From: Leptospirales bacterium
Lineage (GTDB): Bacteria; Spirochaetota; Leptospiria; Leptospirales; Leptonemataceae
Reading direction: 5' to 3'
Assembly: GCA_019694685.1 (NCBI GenBank)
Contig: JAIBBM010000002.1
Span: 109,685 to 173,684 of the forward strand
Length of the DNA: 64,000 nt
The position numbers and the translations under genes are program-made. How positions within the stretch are numbered: position 1 is the stretch's first letter; every line of letters begins with the position of its first letter. A model generated the notes under the pieces. The model was not told the DNA's origin, did not search any database, and was given only the letters and a program-made list of their open reading frames with translations. Positions 54,292-63,272 of the stretch are shown one piece after another.

Positions 54292-54575
54292 ACATTCTCG
54301 CAAGGTCGCCGTTATACGGCATTGACCGAGCTCAATCGAGCAACCCCGGCCAGCGATCCGGAAGGTGCGAAGCAGTCTCGCAAAGCGAGACCGAAGCGAA
54401 CGCGAAGCCTGAAGGAGCGCGGTCCGCGCATACAACCTGGGAGTCTCGAAGGTCCAGCGCGGTCTATGCTGCAGCGTCCGGGTGCGGTCCACAGCGGCGT
54501 TCGGAGCGTCCGAGCGGAGTTGTCTGTACAGCATGACACCCAAAAGGATGGCTGTTCCAGGGACGCGACCGAAGC
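54292..54575. repeat. Non-coding stretch with short perfect inverted repeats
   Basis: From the toxin stop to about 54575 I see no credible gene. The stretch holds GTCTCGC-aaa-GCGAGAC (54375-54391), GCGCGG-t-CCGCGC (54417-54429) and TCGGA-gcg-TCCGA (in 54501-54513). ACCGAAGCG occurs near 54390 and near 54568. The base composition differs from that of the flanking genes. Candidate degraded repeat element. Confidence 0.5.
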
Positions 54576-54700
54576 GCACCCTGTGTTGCGCAATTGCGGA
54601 GACAGGATGTCGAAGCACCGGCGCGAGTCGTGCACGGACGCACGCATCTCGCGCCGGTTGTGCAACGCAGGGTGTGCATTACCGCTTCCCGCCGAACACG
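54576..54700 (+). ncRNA. Candidate structured RNA element upstream of FKBP
   Basis: An outer helix pairs 54577-54593 with 54658-54674; its two mismatches become G-U pairs only if the plus strand is transcribed. Inside, one hairpin has an 11-bp perfect stem ACCGGCGCGAG/CTCGCGCCGGT (54617-54627 with 54648-54658, the last base shared with the outer helix), capped by CGTGC/GCACG (54629-54633 with 54640-54644). A second, small hairpin GACA-gga-TGTC is at 54601-54611. Together they form a three-way-junction-like fold. A T-rich stretch (54692-54699) follows. Confidence 0.45.
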
Positions 54701-54746
54701 CCTTTTTATTTGAAACCTGGAAGCGCTTGCGGAGTCTGACTCTCAT

Positions 54747-55154
54747 ATGAAAAAGATCCTCATCTCTTCCGCGATTGCAGCAGTCCTCTGCGCGGGCGCG
54801 GTGTGCGCGCAATCCAATCGACTGGTAGCAACGGACCTGGTAGTCGGCACAGGCAAGCAGGCAAGAAGCGGCACAACAGTCAAAGTTCACTACACAGGAT
54901 GGCTCTACAACAACGGCCAGAAAGGAACGAAGTTTGACAGCTCGGTGGACCGCGGAGAGCCATTCAAGTTCGATCTGGGTGCGGGCGAAGTCATCAAAGG
55001 CTGGGACCAGGGCGTGGTTGGAATGAAAGTAGGCGGAAAGCGTCAGCTCATCATCCCACCCGGACTCGCATACGGCGAACGCGGCGCAGGCGGCGCAATT
55101 CCGCCTAACGCTACTCTGATGTTTGAAGTTCAGCTGCTAGACGTCTACGATTAG
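54747..55154 (+). CDS. FKBP-type peptidyl-prolyl cis-trans isomerase, exported
   Basis: 135 aa. A signal peptide ([21 protein letters not shown]) and one FKBP domain of ~108 residues: [51 protein letters not shown] and [18 protein letters not shown]. The aromatic and Asp residues of the active site (YTGWLY, FDSS, IKGWD) are intact. A periplasmic folding helper. Overlaps the convergent thiG by 4 bp. Confidence 0.95.
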   Translation: MKKILISSAIAAVLCAGAVCAQSNRLVATDLVVGTGKQARSGTTVKVHYTGWLYNNGQKGTKFDSSVDRGEPFKFDLGAGEVIKGWDQGVVGMKVGGKRQLIIPPGLAYGERGAGGAIPPNATLMFEVQLLDVYD

Positions 55155-55990
55155 TCACGTAGGAATCCGGTCAAAGGACTGGAAGCACTTGCCTTCTTCC
55201 AGTCGTGGCCGCCACCTGTGGACGGGCCGTGCAAGAATCCTTCGCGGCCTGCAATGACAGCCAGAGCAAACGCCTCTGCGGTACGAACGGGATCGCGCGC
55301 GACGGCAATCGCCGTGTTCACAAGTGCTGCGTGTGCCCCCATTTCCAGTGCAAGCGCTGCGTGGGAAGGAGCACCCAGTCCGGCATCGACAACCACAGGA
55401 ACGCGCGCCTGCTCAATGATGATGCGAATGCTTTCCGCTGTGCGAATTCCTTGATTGGATCCAATCGGAGAACCAAGTGGCATCACAGTGACGCAGCCTG
55501 CGTCCTGAAGTTTTAAAGCAAGAATCGGATCTGCATTGATGTAAGGCAGTACCTTGAATCCTTCTTTCACAAGAACTGCGGCGGCCTTCAACGTTTCCAC
55601 CGGATCCGGTAACAGATACACTGGATCAGGTGTGACTTCCAGCTTCAACCAGTCTCCGCCGCCCATTTCCCGCGCCAACCTTGCCAGGCGAATTGCTTCT
55701 TCCGCATCGCGCGCGCCACTTGTATTGGGTAAAAGGACAATTCTGTCCCGATCGAGATGCGAAACCAGGTCCTGATCTTCCAGCTTCTGACTCAAATCAA
55801 TGCGCCGAAGTGCGACCGTGACCATCTCCGTTCCAGAAGCTCGGACCGCCTCTGCCATAATGGACGGCGACGAGAACTTGCCTGTGCCCACGAGCAAACG
55901 GGAAGCAAAGGCCCGTCCCGCAATCACAAGAGGATCCGGGTCCCTCGCCGACGCGGACTTCACAAGTTGATCGATAGCATCGCTCATCAT
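55151..55990 (-). CDS. thiG: Thiazole synthase
   Basis: 279 aa from ATG 55990 (or 55987); the longer frame to 56080 overlaps the divergent hydrolase gene. LLVGTGKF and VTVALRRID near the N-terminus, [12 protein letters not shown], and WLKLEV with the Schiff-base Lys, then [12 protein letters not shown] and [11 protein letters not shown]. The TIM-barrel fits ThiG. It makes the thiazole half of thiamine from DXP, the ThiS thiocarboxylate and dehydroglycine. No ThiS or ThiH is adjacent. Confidence 0.93.
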   Translation of the reverse strand: MMSDAIDQLVKSASARDPDPLVIAGRAFASRLLVGTGKFSSPSIMAEAVRASGTEMVTVALRRIDLSQKLEDQDLVSHLDRDRIVLLPNTSGARDAEEAIRLARLAREMGGGDWLKLEVTPDPVYLLPDPVETLKAAAVLVKEGFKVLPYINADPILALKLQDAGCVTVMPLGSPIGSNQGIRTAESIRIIIEQARVPVVVDAGLGAPSHAALALEMGAHAALVNTAIAVARDPVRTAEAFALAVIAGREGFLHGPSTGGGHDWKKASASSPLTGFLRD

Positions 55991-56039
55991 TTTCAGGGAA
56001 AAACTCGACAGCGCAGGCGACAAATGGATTTTTTTTCTA

Positions 56040-57134
56040 TTGGACCCGATCCCTTTTGAAGCTCCGGCCTTCGCGCGCAACCCGCACTTTCAAACGATCG
56101 CCACTCATCTGATGCAGAAAGTGCCAGGGTATATGCCCAGGGTGCTCGGACTCGTCTATGAAACTGCAGTCGTGCCGACTCTCGATGGCAACGGGGACCA
56201 GCTGCTTCTTCACGTTCACAGATTTCATGATCATGACCAACCGGCGGTCCTCCTCGTGCATGGACTTGAAGGCTCCGCCGATTCGCACTACATCGTGAAG
56301 ATGACGGACAAACTTCTCGCGGCTGGATTCCATGTAGTACGTATGAATCTGCGGAGCTGCGGCGCAGGACGCACTCTCGCGCGGACAGCGTACAACTGTG
56401 GGCTAACAATCGATGTAGAAGCCGCGCTGAAGTTCATGCAGGAACACGTTTCGCGAGCCATCGCACTCGTCGGGTTCAGCCTCGGGTCCAATCTAACAGT
56501 AAAATACATGGGAGAAGATCGATCAGAAAGAGACCAGCAAATCATCGCACGTAAAGGAAAGCCAATTCGCACTCGCATCCGTGACCGAATTGCGGAAGTC
56601 TTTTGCGCCATCAGCATTCCACTCGATCTATATGCTTCATGCGAATACCTGGATTCTGACAACTGCCGTATTTATCGCGACGCGTTCATGGCTGATTTCA
56701 AAAAGAAAGTGGAGTCAGGGAAATTTGATCAGATTGCCGGTGCGCGCGAAGAAATCAAGAATGTGAAGACCTGGTTTGATTTTGATCACTACTATACGGC
56801 ACCTTCCACTGGTTTTCGAAGCGCCGTTGACTACTATGCTTCATACTCCAGCAGAAACTTTGTTTCTCGCATAGACATTCCAGGGCTCATGCTCCATGCG
56901 CGCGACGATCCGCTCATTCACCCTGGCGCCTGGGAAGAAACGGACTGGAGTGGTTACAAACATCTCACAGCAGAAATCACGGAGCACGGAGGCCATCTAG
57001 GATGGCTGGGACAGAAGCATCCTTTCTTCCCGGACCGCAGATGGATGGACTATCGCGTTCTGAAGTATTTACTGGAGTGGAAAGATTCCAGAAAGCTTAA
57101 AACCAAACGTTATTCGCTTTTCTCCGGGCCCTGA
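56040..57134 (+). CDS. Alpha/beta hydrolase of the YheT family
   Basis: 364 aa from a TTG start. [15 protein letters not shown] (oxyanion region, ~76), the nucleophile in GFSLGSNL (~147) and a late His region (EHGGHLGW, ~321). RNPHFQTI near the N-terminus is a YheT-family hallmark. An ATG at 56024 would be in frame if the T8 tract (56029-56036) were one base shorter. Its 3' end overlaps the convergent lipoprotein by 25 bp. Confidence 0.88.
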   Translation: MDPIPFEAPAFARNPHFQTIATHLMQKVPGYMPRVLGLVYETAVVPTLDGNGDQLLLHVHRFHDHDQPAVLLVHGLEGSADSHYIVKMTDKLLAAGFHVVRMNLRSCGAGRTLARTAYNCGLTIDVEAALKFMQEHVSRAIALVGFSLGSNLTVKYMGEDRSERDQQIIARKGKPIRTRIRDRIAEVFCAISIPLDLYASCEYLDSDNCRIYRDAFMADFKKKVESGKFDQIAGAREEIKNVKTWFDFDHYYTAPSTGFRSAVDYYASYSSRNFVSRIDIPGLMLHARDDPLIHPGAWEETDWSGYKHLTAEITEHGGHLGWLGQKHPFFPDRRWMDYRVLKYLLEWKDSRKLKTKRYSLFSGP

Positions 57135-57793
57135 TAAGAATAGTGAGTGGGCTGAAAACTTTTCTCAAAAAGCTTAGAGCGGAAATCTTGAAAGTGTCGA
57201 GATTGCGAATCGTACATGGTTTCCGAGCCCTGAAAGATCCCGAAATCAAAGACCTTCCCCAGCCTTTCATATGCTGCAGGAGTCAAAACTGGTTTCCCAT
57301 GGTACTCATCGACGAGATAGAGAAGTGGCTCGCCGCTCGAAACCTCCTGAAACGGAATGGAGGAAACTGCGGGGAACGGGTATGGCTGATCTCTCCTCAT
57401 CTTCACATTGACGGGAGGACCTGAGCGCTGGTATGTCTTGCTCTTTTCGGGGCGAAACAGCACCCAGTTTCCGGAGGAACGCTCTACGGTTCCCTCTTCT
57501 TCATATGCAATAAACTCTTCGTTGTCTACACTGACGGCTGCGTATAGATGCAATTTCGCATAACGTCCACTTTCGGAAATCTCAATTTGTTCGCGCGCAT
57601 CCGAATAGGTGGTTCTGTGCGCATACGGAAAACGATTCTTTGCAGCGCGCACCCATTTGCCAGCGGGTAGATTCAATCCAACCGCGCGAAGACCAAGTGC
57701 GCCCCCGTGATCAGGAAGACTGTGGACCCAGGAAGGTCTGGACGCGCAGGAAACCATAACAAGCAACAAGAGAGCCGATTTAGGCAGCCGCAT
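57110..57793 (-). CDS. Lipoprotein of unknown function
   Basis: 227 aa. The signal has a lipobox at MVSC. The mature part is ~210 residues with alternating strand-like sequence: KWVRAAKNRFPYAHRTTYSDA, AKLHLYAAVSVDNEEFIAY and NWVLFRPEKSKTYQ. Rich in charged and aromatic residues. No family recognised. Its start is near that of the divergent methyltransferase gene. Confidence 0.6.
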   Translation of the reverse strand: MRLPKSALLLLVMVSCASRPSWVHSLPDHGGALGLRAVGLNLPAGKWVRAAKNRFPYAHRTTYSDAREQIEISESGRYAKLHLYAAVSVDNEEFIAYEEEGTVERSSGNWVLFRPEKSKTYQRSGPPVNVKMRRDQPYPFPAVSSIPFQEVSSGEPLLYLVDEYHGKPVLTPAAYERLGKVFDFGIFQGSETMYDSQSRHFQDFRSKLFEKSFQPTHYSYQGPEKSE

Positions 57794-57923
57794 GAGTGGA
57801 GATTCGCATACACCCCGGTTTTTACAAGAAAAATGCTGGAATCAGGAGAAGGGAACTGGAGTCAAAGAAATGACCGCAAGAACCGGGTGGAAACGGAGGA
57901 AGAAATCGGATAATCTCAAATAC

Positions 57924-58790
57924 ATGACACAGGCATCCACAGACTACCAGAGAATAGAGAAGGCTCTATGCTACATCGATTCCGTTTTCCCGGCTCAACC
58001 GCCGCTGGCTGAAATCGCCCGGCACACTGGCCTTAGCGAATTTCATTTTCAGAAGCTCTTTCAAAGATGGGTCGGGATCAGCCCAAAACGCTTTCTACAA
58101 TTTATCACAAAAGACCACAGCTTGAGAATCTTGAAAGAATCGCGAAGCATACTCGATGCGGCACTCGATGCAGGATTGAGCGGTCCAGGAAGGCTGCATG
58201 ATCTGCTCGTGGAGTGCGATGCGATGACACCAGGAGAAATAAAATCCGGTGGCCGCAATCTATTGATTCGCTACGGAACCACTACGAGCCCTTTCGGACT
58301 CTGCATGCTTGCCATCACCGATCGAGGCATTTGCCGACTGGAATTTATTGAAACCAGAAAAGACGAAAAGCGAATCCAGAATCAATGGAAACAGGATTTT
58401 CCTGAAGCCACATTTCGAGAAGACGTGGTTGCGGCAGACGAAATGACCCTGCAGATATTCGGAGGCAAAAAAGCCGACGCACTTTCTGTTTTGTTGAATG
58501 GTACTAACTTTCAAATCCAGGTGTGGCAGGCACTCTTACGAATTCCTTCCGGCTCCGTACTTTCCTACGAAGATGTCGCGCAAATGATCGGCCGACCTGA
58601 GGCAACGCGCGCGGTGGCAAGCGCCATCGCACACAACCGAATTGCATTTCTCATTCCGTGCCATCGCGTGATCCGCAAAATGGGAGTCATCCACAAGTAT
58701 CACTACGGAACCACCAGAAAAAAGGCAATGCTCGGCTGGGAGGCAGGAATGAAGAGACCGTCTCTCAGAAATACTCAGGAGGAAGAATGA
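57924..58790 (+). CDS. Ada-like regulator-methyltransferase lacking the N-terminal zinc domain
   Basis: 288 aa from ATG 57924; an upstream in-frame ATG (57792) would add a basic stretch without AdaA similarity. Residues ~10-110 are an AraC-type helix-turn-helix (LAEIARHTGLSEFHFQKLFQRWVGISPKRFLQF). The C-terminal half is an O6-methylguanine-DNA methyltransferase with the acceptor Cys in IPCHRVI (~246) and RPEATRAVASAIAHN before it. Full Ada has an additional N-terminal Zn-Cys domain that senses phosphotriesters; it is absent. Confidence 0.9.
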   Translation: MTQASTDYQRIEKALCYIDSVFPAQPPLAEIARHTGLSEFHFQKLFQRWVGISPKRFLQFITKDHSLRILKESRSILDAALDAGLSGPGRLHDLLVECDAMTPGEIKSGGRNLLIRYGTTTSPFGLCMLAITDRGICRLEFIETRKDEKRIQNQWKQDFPEATFREDVVAADEMTLQIFGGKKADALSVLLNGTNFQIQVWQALLRIPSGSVLSYEDVAQMIGRPEATRAVASAIAHNRIAFLIPCHRVIRKMGVIHKYHYGTTRKKAMLGWEAGMKRPSLRNTQEEE

Positions 58791-58840
58791 GGGAACCAAA
58801 TGGAAATTGACGCGCGACGCGCTGCACGGTAGCAGGCAAT

Positions 58841-59665
58841 ATGCCGGTCGCATACCTGGGTAAGAAGGGAAGCTTTGCTTCCCTGGTCGCACGACAAAGA
58901 TATCCGGACGCAGAGACTGTCTCACAGCCAACGATTGGAGATCTGGTTACCTACGTGAAAGAAGGAGCGGACCGAATGGGTGTTGTCCCAATCGAAAATA
59001 GCTCCGGTGGAATCATTTTTGATACTGTGGACGCTTTTGTGGATGATTCATTCAATCTTTTCATCCTGGAAGAAACGCGCATCCGCGTGCGATACGCTTT
59101 ACTGGGAAAATCCGGGCAACCAATTCAGACCATTCTCTCCCACTATGCAGCTCTGCGCCACTGCGCAGCGTGGATTCGCTCTACATATCCAGCAGTCAGG
59201 ACACAACCAGTTGCCAGCACGTCAGAGGCCGCCGCGATGGCCGCCGCGGGATCTCAGCTTGCTGCGATTTCAACGCGCGAATCCGCAAACGAGTACGGTC
59301 TGGACGTTCTGCATTTTCCAATCATGGATAGCGTTCCCAACATTACGCAATTCTTTACGATTGGGCATGCGCCAGTAAACTACTCGGGGTCCGGAGGAAA
59401 CACAAGCCTTGTGGCCACTCTGGACAATTCACCAGGAAGCCTTTTTCGATTCCTCAAACCCTTTCATGACCTGGGAGTAAACCTGAATAGAATTCAATCG
59501 CGGACGATTCCGGGAGACTCAAGCGCGTGCAAATTCTTTGTAGGGCTCGAGGGAGTGGAATCTGAAACGAATGTGGGTCGCGCCATAGAACTGGCTCGCC
59601 CTCTCACGGTTGCGCTGCAACTGCTTGGATCCTATCCGAGATTGATGGACCCTTACGAATCTTGA
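58841..59665 (+). CDS. pheA: Prephenate dehydratase with ACT regulatory domain
   Basis: 274 aa. GVVPIENSSGG (~47) and a C-terminal ACT domain (NSPGSLFRFLKPFHDLGVNLNRIQSRTIPG, ~188) are typical, as is MDSVPNITQFFTIG (~163). The catalytic TRF motif reads TQF here (Thr kept, Arg to Gln), and the ACT ESRP reads QSRTIP. It converts prephenate to phenylpyruvate in phenylalanine synthesis. The two substitutions may affect catalysis or Phe feedback. Confidence 0.88.
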   Translation: MPVAYLGKKGSFASLVARQRYPDAETVSQPTIGDLVTYVKEGADRMGVVPIENSSGGIIFDTVDAFVDDSFNLFILEETRIRVRYALLGKSGQPIQTILSHYAALRHCAAWIRSTYPAVRTQPVASTSEAAAMAAAGSQLAAISTRESANEYGLDVLHFPIMDSVPNITQFFTIGHAPVNYSGSGGNTSLVATLDNSPGSLFRFLKPFHDLGVNLNRIQSRTIPGDSSACKFFVGLEGVESETNVGRAIELARPLTVALQLLGSYPRLMDPYES

Positions 59666-59672
59666 CGGTAGG

Positions 59673-61367
59673 TCACTCTGCTTTTTGCAGAAAATCAGAA
59701 TCGTGCAGATCTTCTTCAGGCATAGTATCCGAGTAATCCGCCGGATCTTCGCTTCCGTCTGAAATCATGGCTTGAGTTGAATCCATCGAAGAAGCGGGAT
59801 TGGATTTTCCCTGAACTGTTTCTGTTCGATCATCCGGCGCAGCGGCATTACCTTTGCCTTTTCCGCGGAATTGAAACACAGAGCGCCCGAGCTTGATCTC
59901 ATCGCCATCATGCAAGCCGCGAGGGCGAAGTAATTTCTTTCCATTCAAGAAAACGCTCGAACCACCCATTAGATCGTATAACACATAACGGCTGTCCACA
60001 CGCTTTACCTTTGCGTGAACTTTAGCCGCTCCTGAATCCTCTACGCGAATGCTGGCCCATCTGCCCGAACCAAGGGCCGTGTTTTCAAGGAAGAGATCAT
60101 ACTCTCGCGACATTCCATCTTTCATGCGAATCAGAGAAGCAGCAGCATAACGAGGTGCTCCGCGGAGTGCCTCCTGCAAAGATCGATATGCGTTCTCGCG
60201 CAAATACTGAACAGCAGGATGAGGCATGTCCTCTGCTGGAATTCCTTCTACAATATCTACTTTCTCTGTTTCGCCTTCGGGAAGCTTCACATGCGCCGTT
60301 GGCGAATCGGAAGCAGAAACAACTGCCGGGTTCGTGGCTTTTGCCGCGTCATGCTTTTGTTTCAGCACAAGGATCAGAGCTACAACAGCGGCCACGAACA
60401 AGAGAAAAGAAAGCACTCCGAGCAATGCATTGCCCCATGGAATGGAATTGTACCACGGTCCCTCTGAATGTGGGATCGATACGGATGGAGCGTTGTAAGA
60501 AGCCGTATCTTCATCGATGGTGGTTCCTCTTTTTACAGATAGAACAATGTTGCGCGGCCCTGCACCCTCCGGTGCTTTGTAAGAAAGGCGAAACGTTTCA
60601 TCTTTGAGAAGTCGAATGGACCTGGAAAGATTTCGCATTGTGTCAGGCGTAAGCATGGTAATGAGCTTACCGCCCGTGCGCATGGATAGTCTCTGGAAGA
60701 CGCGTTGATTGCGCGGATGTCCGTATAACACAGTGTAGACGGGAACTCGCAGTTTTGTTCCCAGTTCAGCCAGCTCAAGACAATCCTGTTCGTTTAGATA
60801 ACTCGCTTCATCCCGGCCATCTGTAAACAGTAAGACGGCCGCTTTTGCGATTTGCTTGCTTGAGCTCTCCGTGTTTTGATTGCGAAGGATTCCTTCTCGC
60901 GCCGCGTTGATACCGCTGTGAAGCGCGTCAAAAATGCGAGTCGTTCTGCCGACTCGTTTCATTTGCGCTATTTGTTCGGAAATCGTTTTGCCGCCAGGAA
61001 CAAATCCGCTGATGTTTATACTTCCGCCATTGATTTGAAAGAGGGCAGTGCGATCGCTTTCTGTGAGACTGGATAAGAAAACGCCAGCACCGTTCTGAGC
61101 GCGACGATAGTCCGCCGCCGGAATGGATCCGGTCGCATCAAATACGACTGCCAGAACCAGACGATCCGCTTCTTTCCTGGAGGCAGTGATGCTCGGCGTG
61201 ATGGGCGCGCCATCGCGCAGAGTGAATTGAGGTGTTCCCTCTCCTTCGCCCAGTTCCGCCAGTATTTCTACGTTTGGAAAATGAGATGAATCGACCTCGA
61301 GCACGCGCAGAGCCGGGCCAGCATGAAGAACAAATGGAATGAGCCATAGCAGGCAGAAGCGTGCCAT
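59673..61367 (-). CDS. Membrane VWA-FHA domain protein
   Basis: 564 aa. A signal peptide (MARFCLLWLIPFVLHAGPA) is followed by a VWA domain: MIDAS DATGSI (~75) and LLFTDGRDEA (~182). A membrane helix (GVLSFLLFVAAVVALILVL, ~318) leads to a cytoplasmic tail with an FHA domain (GSGRWASIRVEDSGAAKVHAKV, ~427, then DGDEIKLGRSVFQF). The outer VWA would bind a protein or metal; the FHA would read phosphothreonine. Such pairing suggests signalling across the membrane. The tail is acidic. Confidence 0.85.
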   Translation of the reverse strand: MARFCLLWLIPFVLHAGPALRVLEVDSSHFPNVEILAELGEGEGTPQFTLRDGAPITPSITASRKEADRLVLAVVFDATGSIPAADYRRAQNGAGVFLSSLTESDRTALFQINGGSINISGFVPGGKTISEQIAQMKRVGRTTRIFDALHSGINAAREGILRNQNTESSSKQIAKAAVLLFTDGRDEASYLNEQDCLELAELGTKLRVPVYTVLYGHPRNQRVFQRLSMRTGGKLITMLTPDTMRNLSRSIRLLKDETFRLSYKAPEGAGPRNIVLSVKRGTTIDEDTASYNAPSVSIPHSEGPWYNSIPWGNALLGVLSFLLFVAAVVALILVLKQKHDAAKATNPAVVSASDSPTAHVKLPEGETEKVDIVEGIPAEDMPHPAVQYLRENAYRSLQEALRGAPRYAAASLIRMKDGMSREYDLFLENTALGSGRWASIRVEDSGAAKVHAKVKRVDSRYVLYDLMGGSSVFLNGKKLLRPRGLHDGDEIKLGRSVFQFRGKGKGNAAAPDDRTETVQGKSNPASSMDSTQAMISDGSEDPADYSDTMPEEDLHDSDFLQKAE

Positions 61368-61388
61368 TGCTTTGATTATCGGCCGATC

Positions 61389-61652
61389 TTACGGACTGCC
61401 GATGATTACATTTCCTTCCGTTTCCTTCATCTTCTCGAGGATTTGTCTGCCTTCAGGGCTCGAAAATCGGTAGTATTGCCAGGCGTGATGTCCGCCCAGA
61501 CCAAGAAATCCAAGCGCCATGATCCAGGCAGCCAGCCTGCGAGCGCCTGTCATTTCCCCGAGTACCCCCCGGTGCAAAAAGCCAAGGGCAATCAGAACCA
61601 GATAGATGCCTATCCCGGAGTATATTATAGAATAAAGTATATCTCGTATCAT
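61389..61652 (-). CDS. Small two-helix membrane protein of unknown function
   Basis: 87 aa from ATG 61652; the longer frame to 61877 lies inside the antisense-free ROK gene and is implausible. Helices are at about residues 8-25 and 42-58, with a short C-terminal cytoplasmic tail (YYRFSSPEGRQILEKMKETEGN). It overlaps the ROK stop by four bases (ATGA), so it is probably translated from that mRNA. Confidence 0.65.
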   Translation of the reverse strand: MIRDILYSIIYSGIGIYLVLIALGFLHRGVLGEMTGARRLAAWIMALGFLGLGGHHAWQYYRFSSPEGRQILEKMKETEGNVIIGSP

Positions 61653-62614
61653 TGTTTTTTCCGTGCCAGGTACGCGGCGCCCATGGGACCTGCCATGTCT
61701 CCCAGTTCTGCTAGGCGAATCTGTGGAAGTGGATTGATGCAGCGCATGGCAAGCTTGCTTTGAACATGGGGGAGAAGCTTCACTCCCATGGCCTCCATGA
61801 TTCCGCCTCCCAGGATCACAAGGTCCGGATTCAGCATGTTGACTGCCTGCGAAATCCCGACTGCCAGGAACTTGCAATAATACTCGTTCATGAGTGCCTG
61901 CGCGAAACCGTCCCCCTTCTCATACGCCTTTTTCAAACTGGACGATTTGATCGGAGTCTTTCGCAAATTGTAGTCAATCAGGTCGCGAAGGACTGTTTTC
62001 TTTTTCATTCCAATGTATCGATCCACTCTCTTATTGAGAGCCCATTTTCCAATGTAAGACTCCAGACTTCCTCTCAAACCACTGTCCGTCTTTCTGCCAC
62101 CATCTCTGACAATGATGTGCCCCACTTCACCGGCTCCTCCATCGCGACCAAGAACCAGTTCGCCATTTATGGCAATGGCTCCGCCAATTCCCGTACCGCA
62201 GAAAAACGCAATGGCAATCGACGGTTTGTGTTGCATGCGCGCCAGTTCTCCCATAAGACCTGCGTTCACATCGTTCACAAGCACGGAACGAATGTCCCTC
62301 TGCACAAGAAGTCCGAGATCCTGCAAAGGGTGTCTATTTTCCCAGTTCAAGTTGGGAGCAACACGCACCAGGTCTGTGTCCTTGGAAACCACGCCGGGAA
62401 CGCCCAGGCCGATTGTCTCAATTCGAATTCCTTTGCTTTCGCAACTGGCAATCAGCGCATCGATCTGGCCACGCAAACGACCAATGACGTGATTGTAGCC
62501 TTCTTTTGCTTCCGTATCGATTTTGCTTTGCGTAACTGGATGGTAAGAGTCGTCAAAAACGACTGAGAAAATGTTTGAACCGCCCAGATCTATTCCAAGG
62601 TGCCCCGATTGCAT
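61649..62614 (-). CDS. ROK-family protein lacking the zinc-binding cysteines
   Basis: 321 aa. LGIDLGGSNIFSVVFD (phosphate-1 loop) and LVNDVNAGLMGE (catalytic Asp) mark a sugar-kinase-type ROK protein, with GTGIGGAIAINGELVLGRDGGAGEVGHIIV carrying the GExGH motif. The family's zinc site CxCGxxGC is missing: the equivalent stretch is GRKTDSGLRGSLESYIG. Possible glucokinase; no DNA-binding domain. Precedes the small membrane gene with an ATGA overlap. Confidence 0.85.
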   Translation of the reverse strand: MQSGHLGIDLGGSNIFSVVFDDSYHPVTQSKIDTEAKEGYNHVIGRLRGQIDALIASCESKGIRIETIGLGVPGVVSKDTDLVRVAPNLNWENRHPLQDLGLLVQRDIRSVLVNDVNAGLMGELARMQHKPSIAIAFFCGTGIGGAIAINGELVLGRDGGAGEVGHIIVRDGGRKTDSGLRGSLESYIGKWALNKRVDRYIGMKKKTVLRDLIDYNLRKTPIKSSSLKKAYEKGDGFAQALMNEYYCKFLAVGISQAVNMLNPDLVILGGGIMEAMGVKLLPHVQSKLAMRCINPLPQIRLAELGDMAGPMGAAYLARKKQ

Positions 62615-62663
62615 AAATCGGAGTATGAAGGGAGGTCCACACTGTCAATCGATTGATGACAGT

Positions 62664-63272
62664 TCAATCTCCCCGGCGATAATCCTGGCGCTGGCGGATG
62701 CTTCTGCCAAGTGTGACTCGATCCGCATACTCAATGGCAGCACCCGTTGGAACGCCATGAGAGATTCGAGTGATGTTCAAATTGCGACCGGTGAGCGCGT
62801 TGGCGATGTAGTCTGCAGTTACGTCTCCTTCCAGGGTGGGATTGGTTGCCAGAAGCACTTCGTTGATCCTGTCATCGGAGGCAATCCTGGACTCAAGCTC
62901 GGAAATTCGCAAATCTCCAGGACCAATGCCGTCTAACGGTGATATTGCCCCCATGAGAACGTGGTAGAGGCCTTTGAACTCACCCGTCTTCTCAATCGCG
63001 TATACATCTCCCGGTTCTTCCACAATACAAAGCTGGCTGCGGTCGCGCGTTTCATCCCTGCAAATCGGACAGAGATCTGCGTCTGAAAGACCACCGCAAA
63101 GAGAACAGAAACGGACTTCTTTCTTCAATCGAATGAGTGCTTCCGCCAGATCTTCTGACTTGTCAGAATCCGATCTTATCAAATGAAATGCAATGCGAAG
63201 TGCACTGCGCGAACCTATGCCCGGCAAAGAAGAAAGTAAACGCGCCGCATTTTCTAACGACGGAAAAAGCAT
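62664..63272 (-). CDS. recR: Recombination protein RecR
   Basis: 202 aa. The N-terminal helix-hairpin-helix (LLSSLPGIGSRSALRIAFHLI), a C4 zinc finger (CSLCGGLSDADLCPIC), and a Toprim domain beginning LCIVEEPGDVYAIEKTGEF, with the C-terminal TNPTLEGDVTADYIA block. Works with RecF and RecO at gaps. Start overlaps the ebfC stop (TGATG). The order dnaX-ebfC-recR is conserved in many bacteria. Confidence 0.97.
   Translation of the reverse strand: MLFPSLENAARLLSSLPGIGSRSALRIAFHLIRSDSDKSEDLAEALIRLKKEVRFCSLCGGLSDADLCPICRDETRDRSQLCIVEEPGDVYAIEKTGEFKGLYHVLMGAISPLDGIGPGDLRISELESRIASDDRINEVLLATNPTLEGDVTADYIANALTGRNLNITRISHGVPTGAAIEYADRVTLGRSIRQRQDYRRGD

Noticed and set aside
54292..54746. Integron attC site or a toxin-antitoxin gene cassette
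   Set aside because: No RYYYAAC/GTTRRRY core pair at the arms, no integrase, and the stems do not follow the attC layout.
54312..54890. 192-codon minus-strand frame across the non-coding element and FKBP start
   Set aside because: It runs antisense through the FKBP signal region, has Cys/Arg-rich irregular composition and no family resemblance, and the stop-free run follows from the high G+C.
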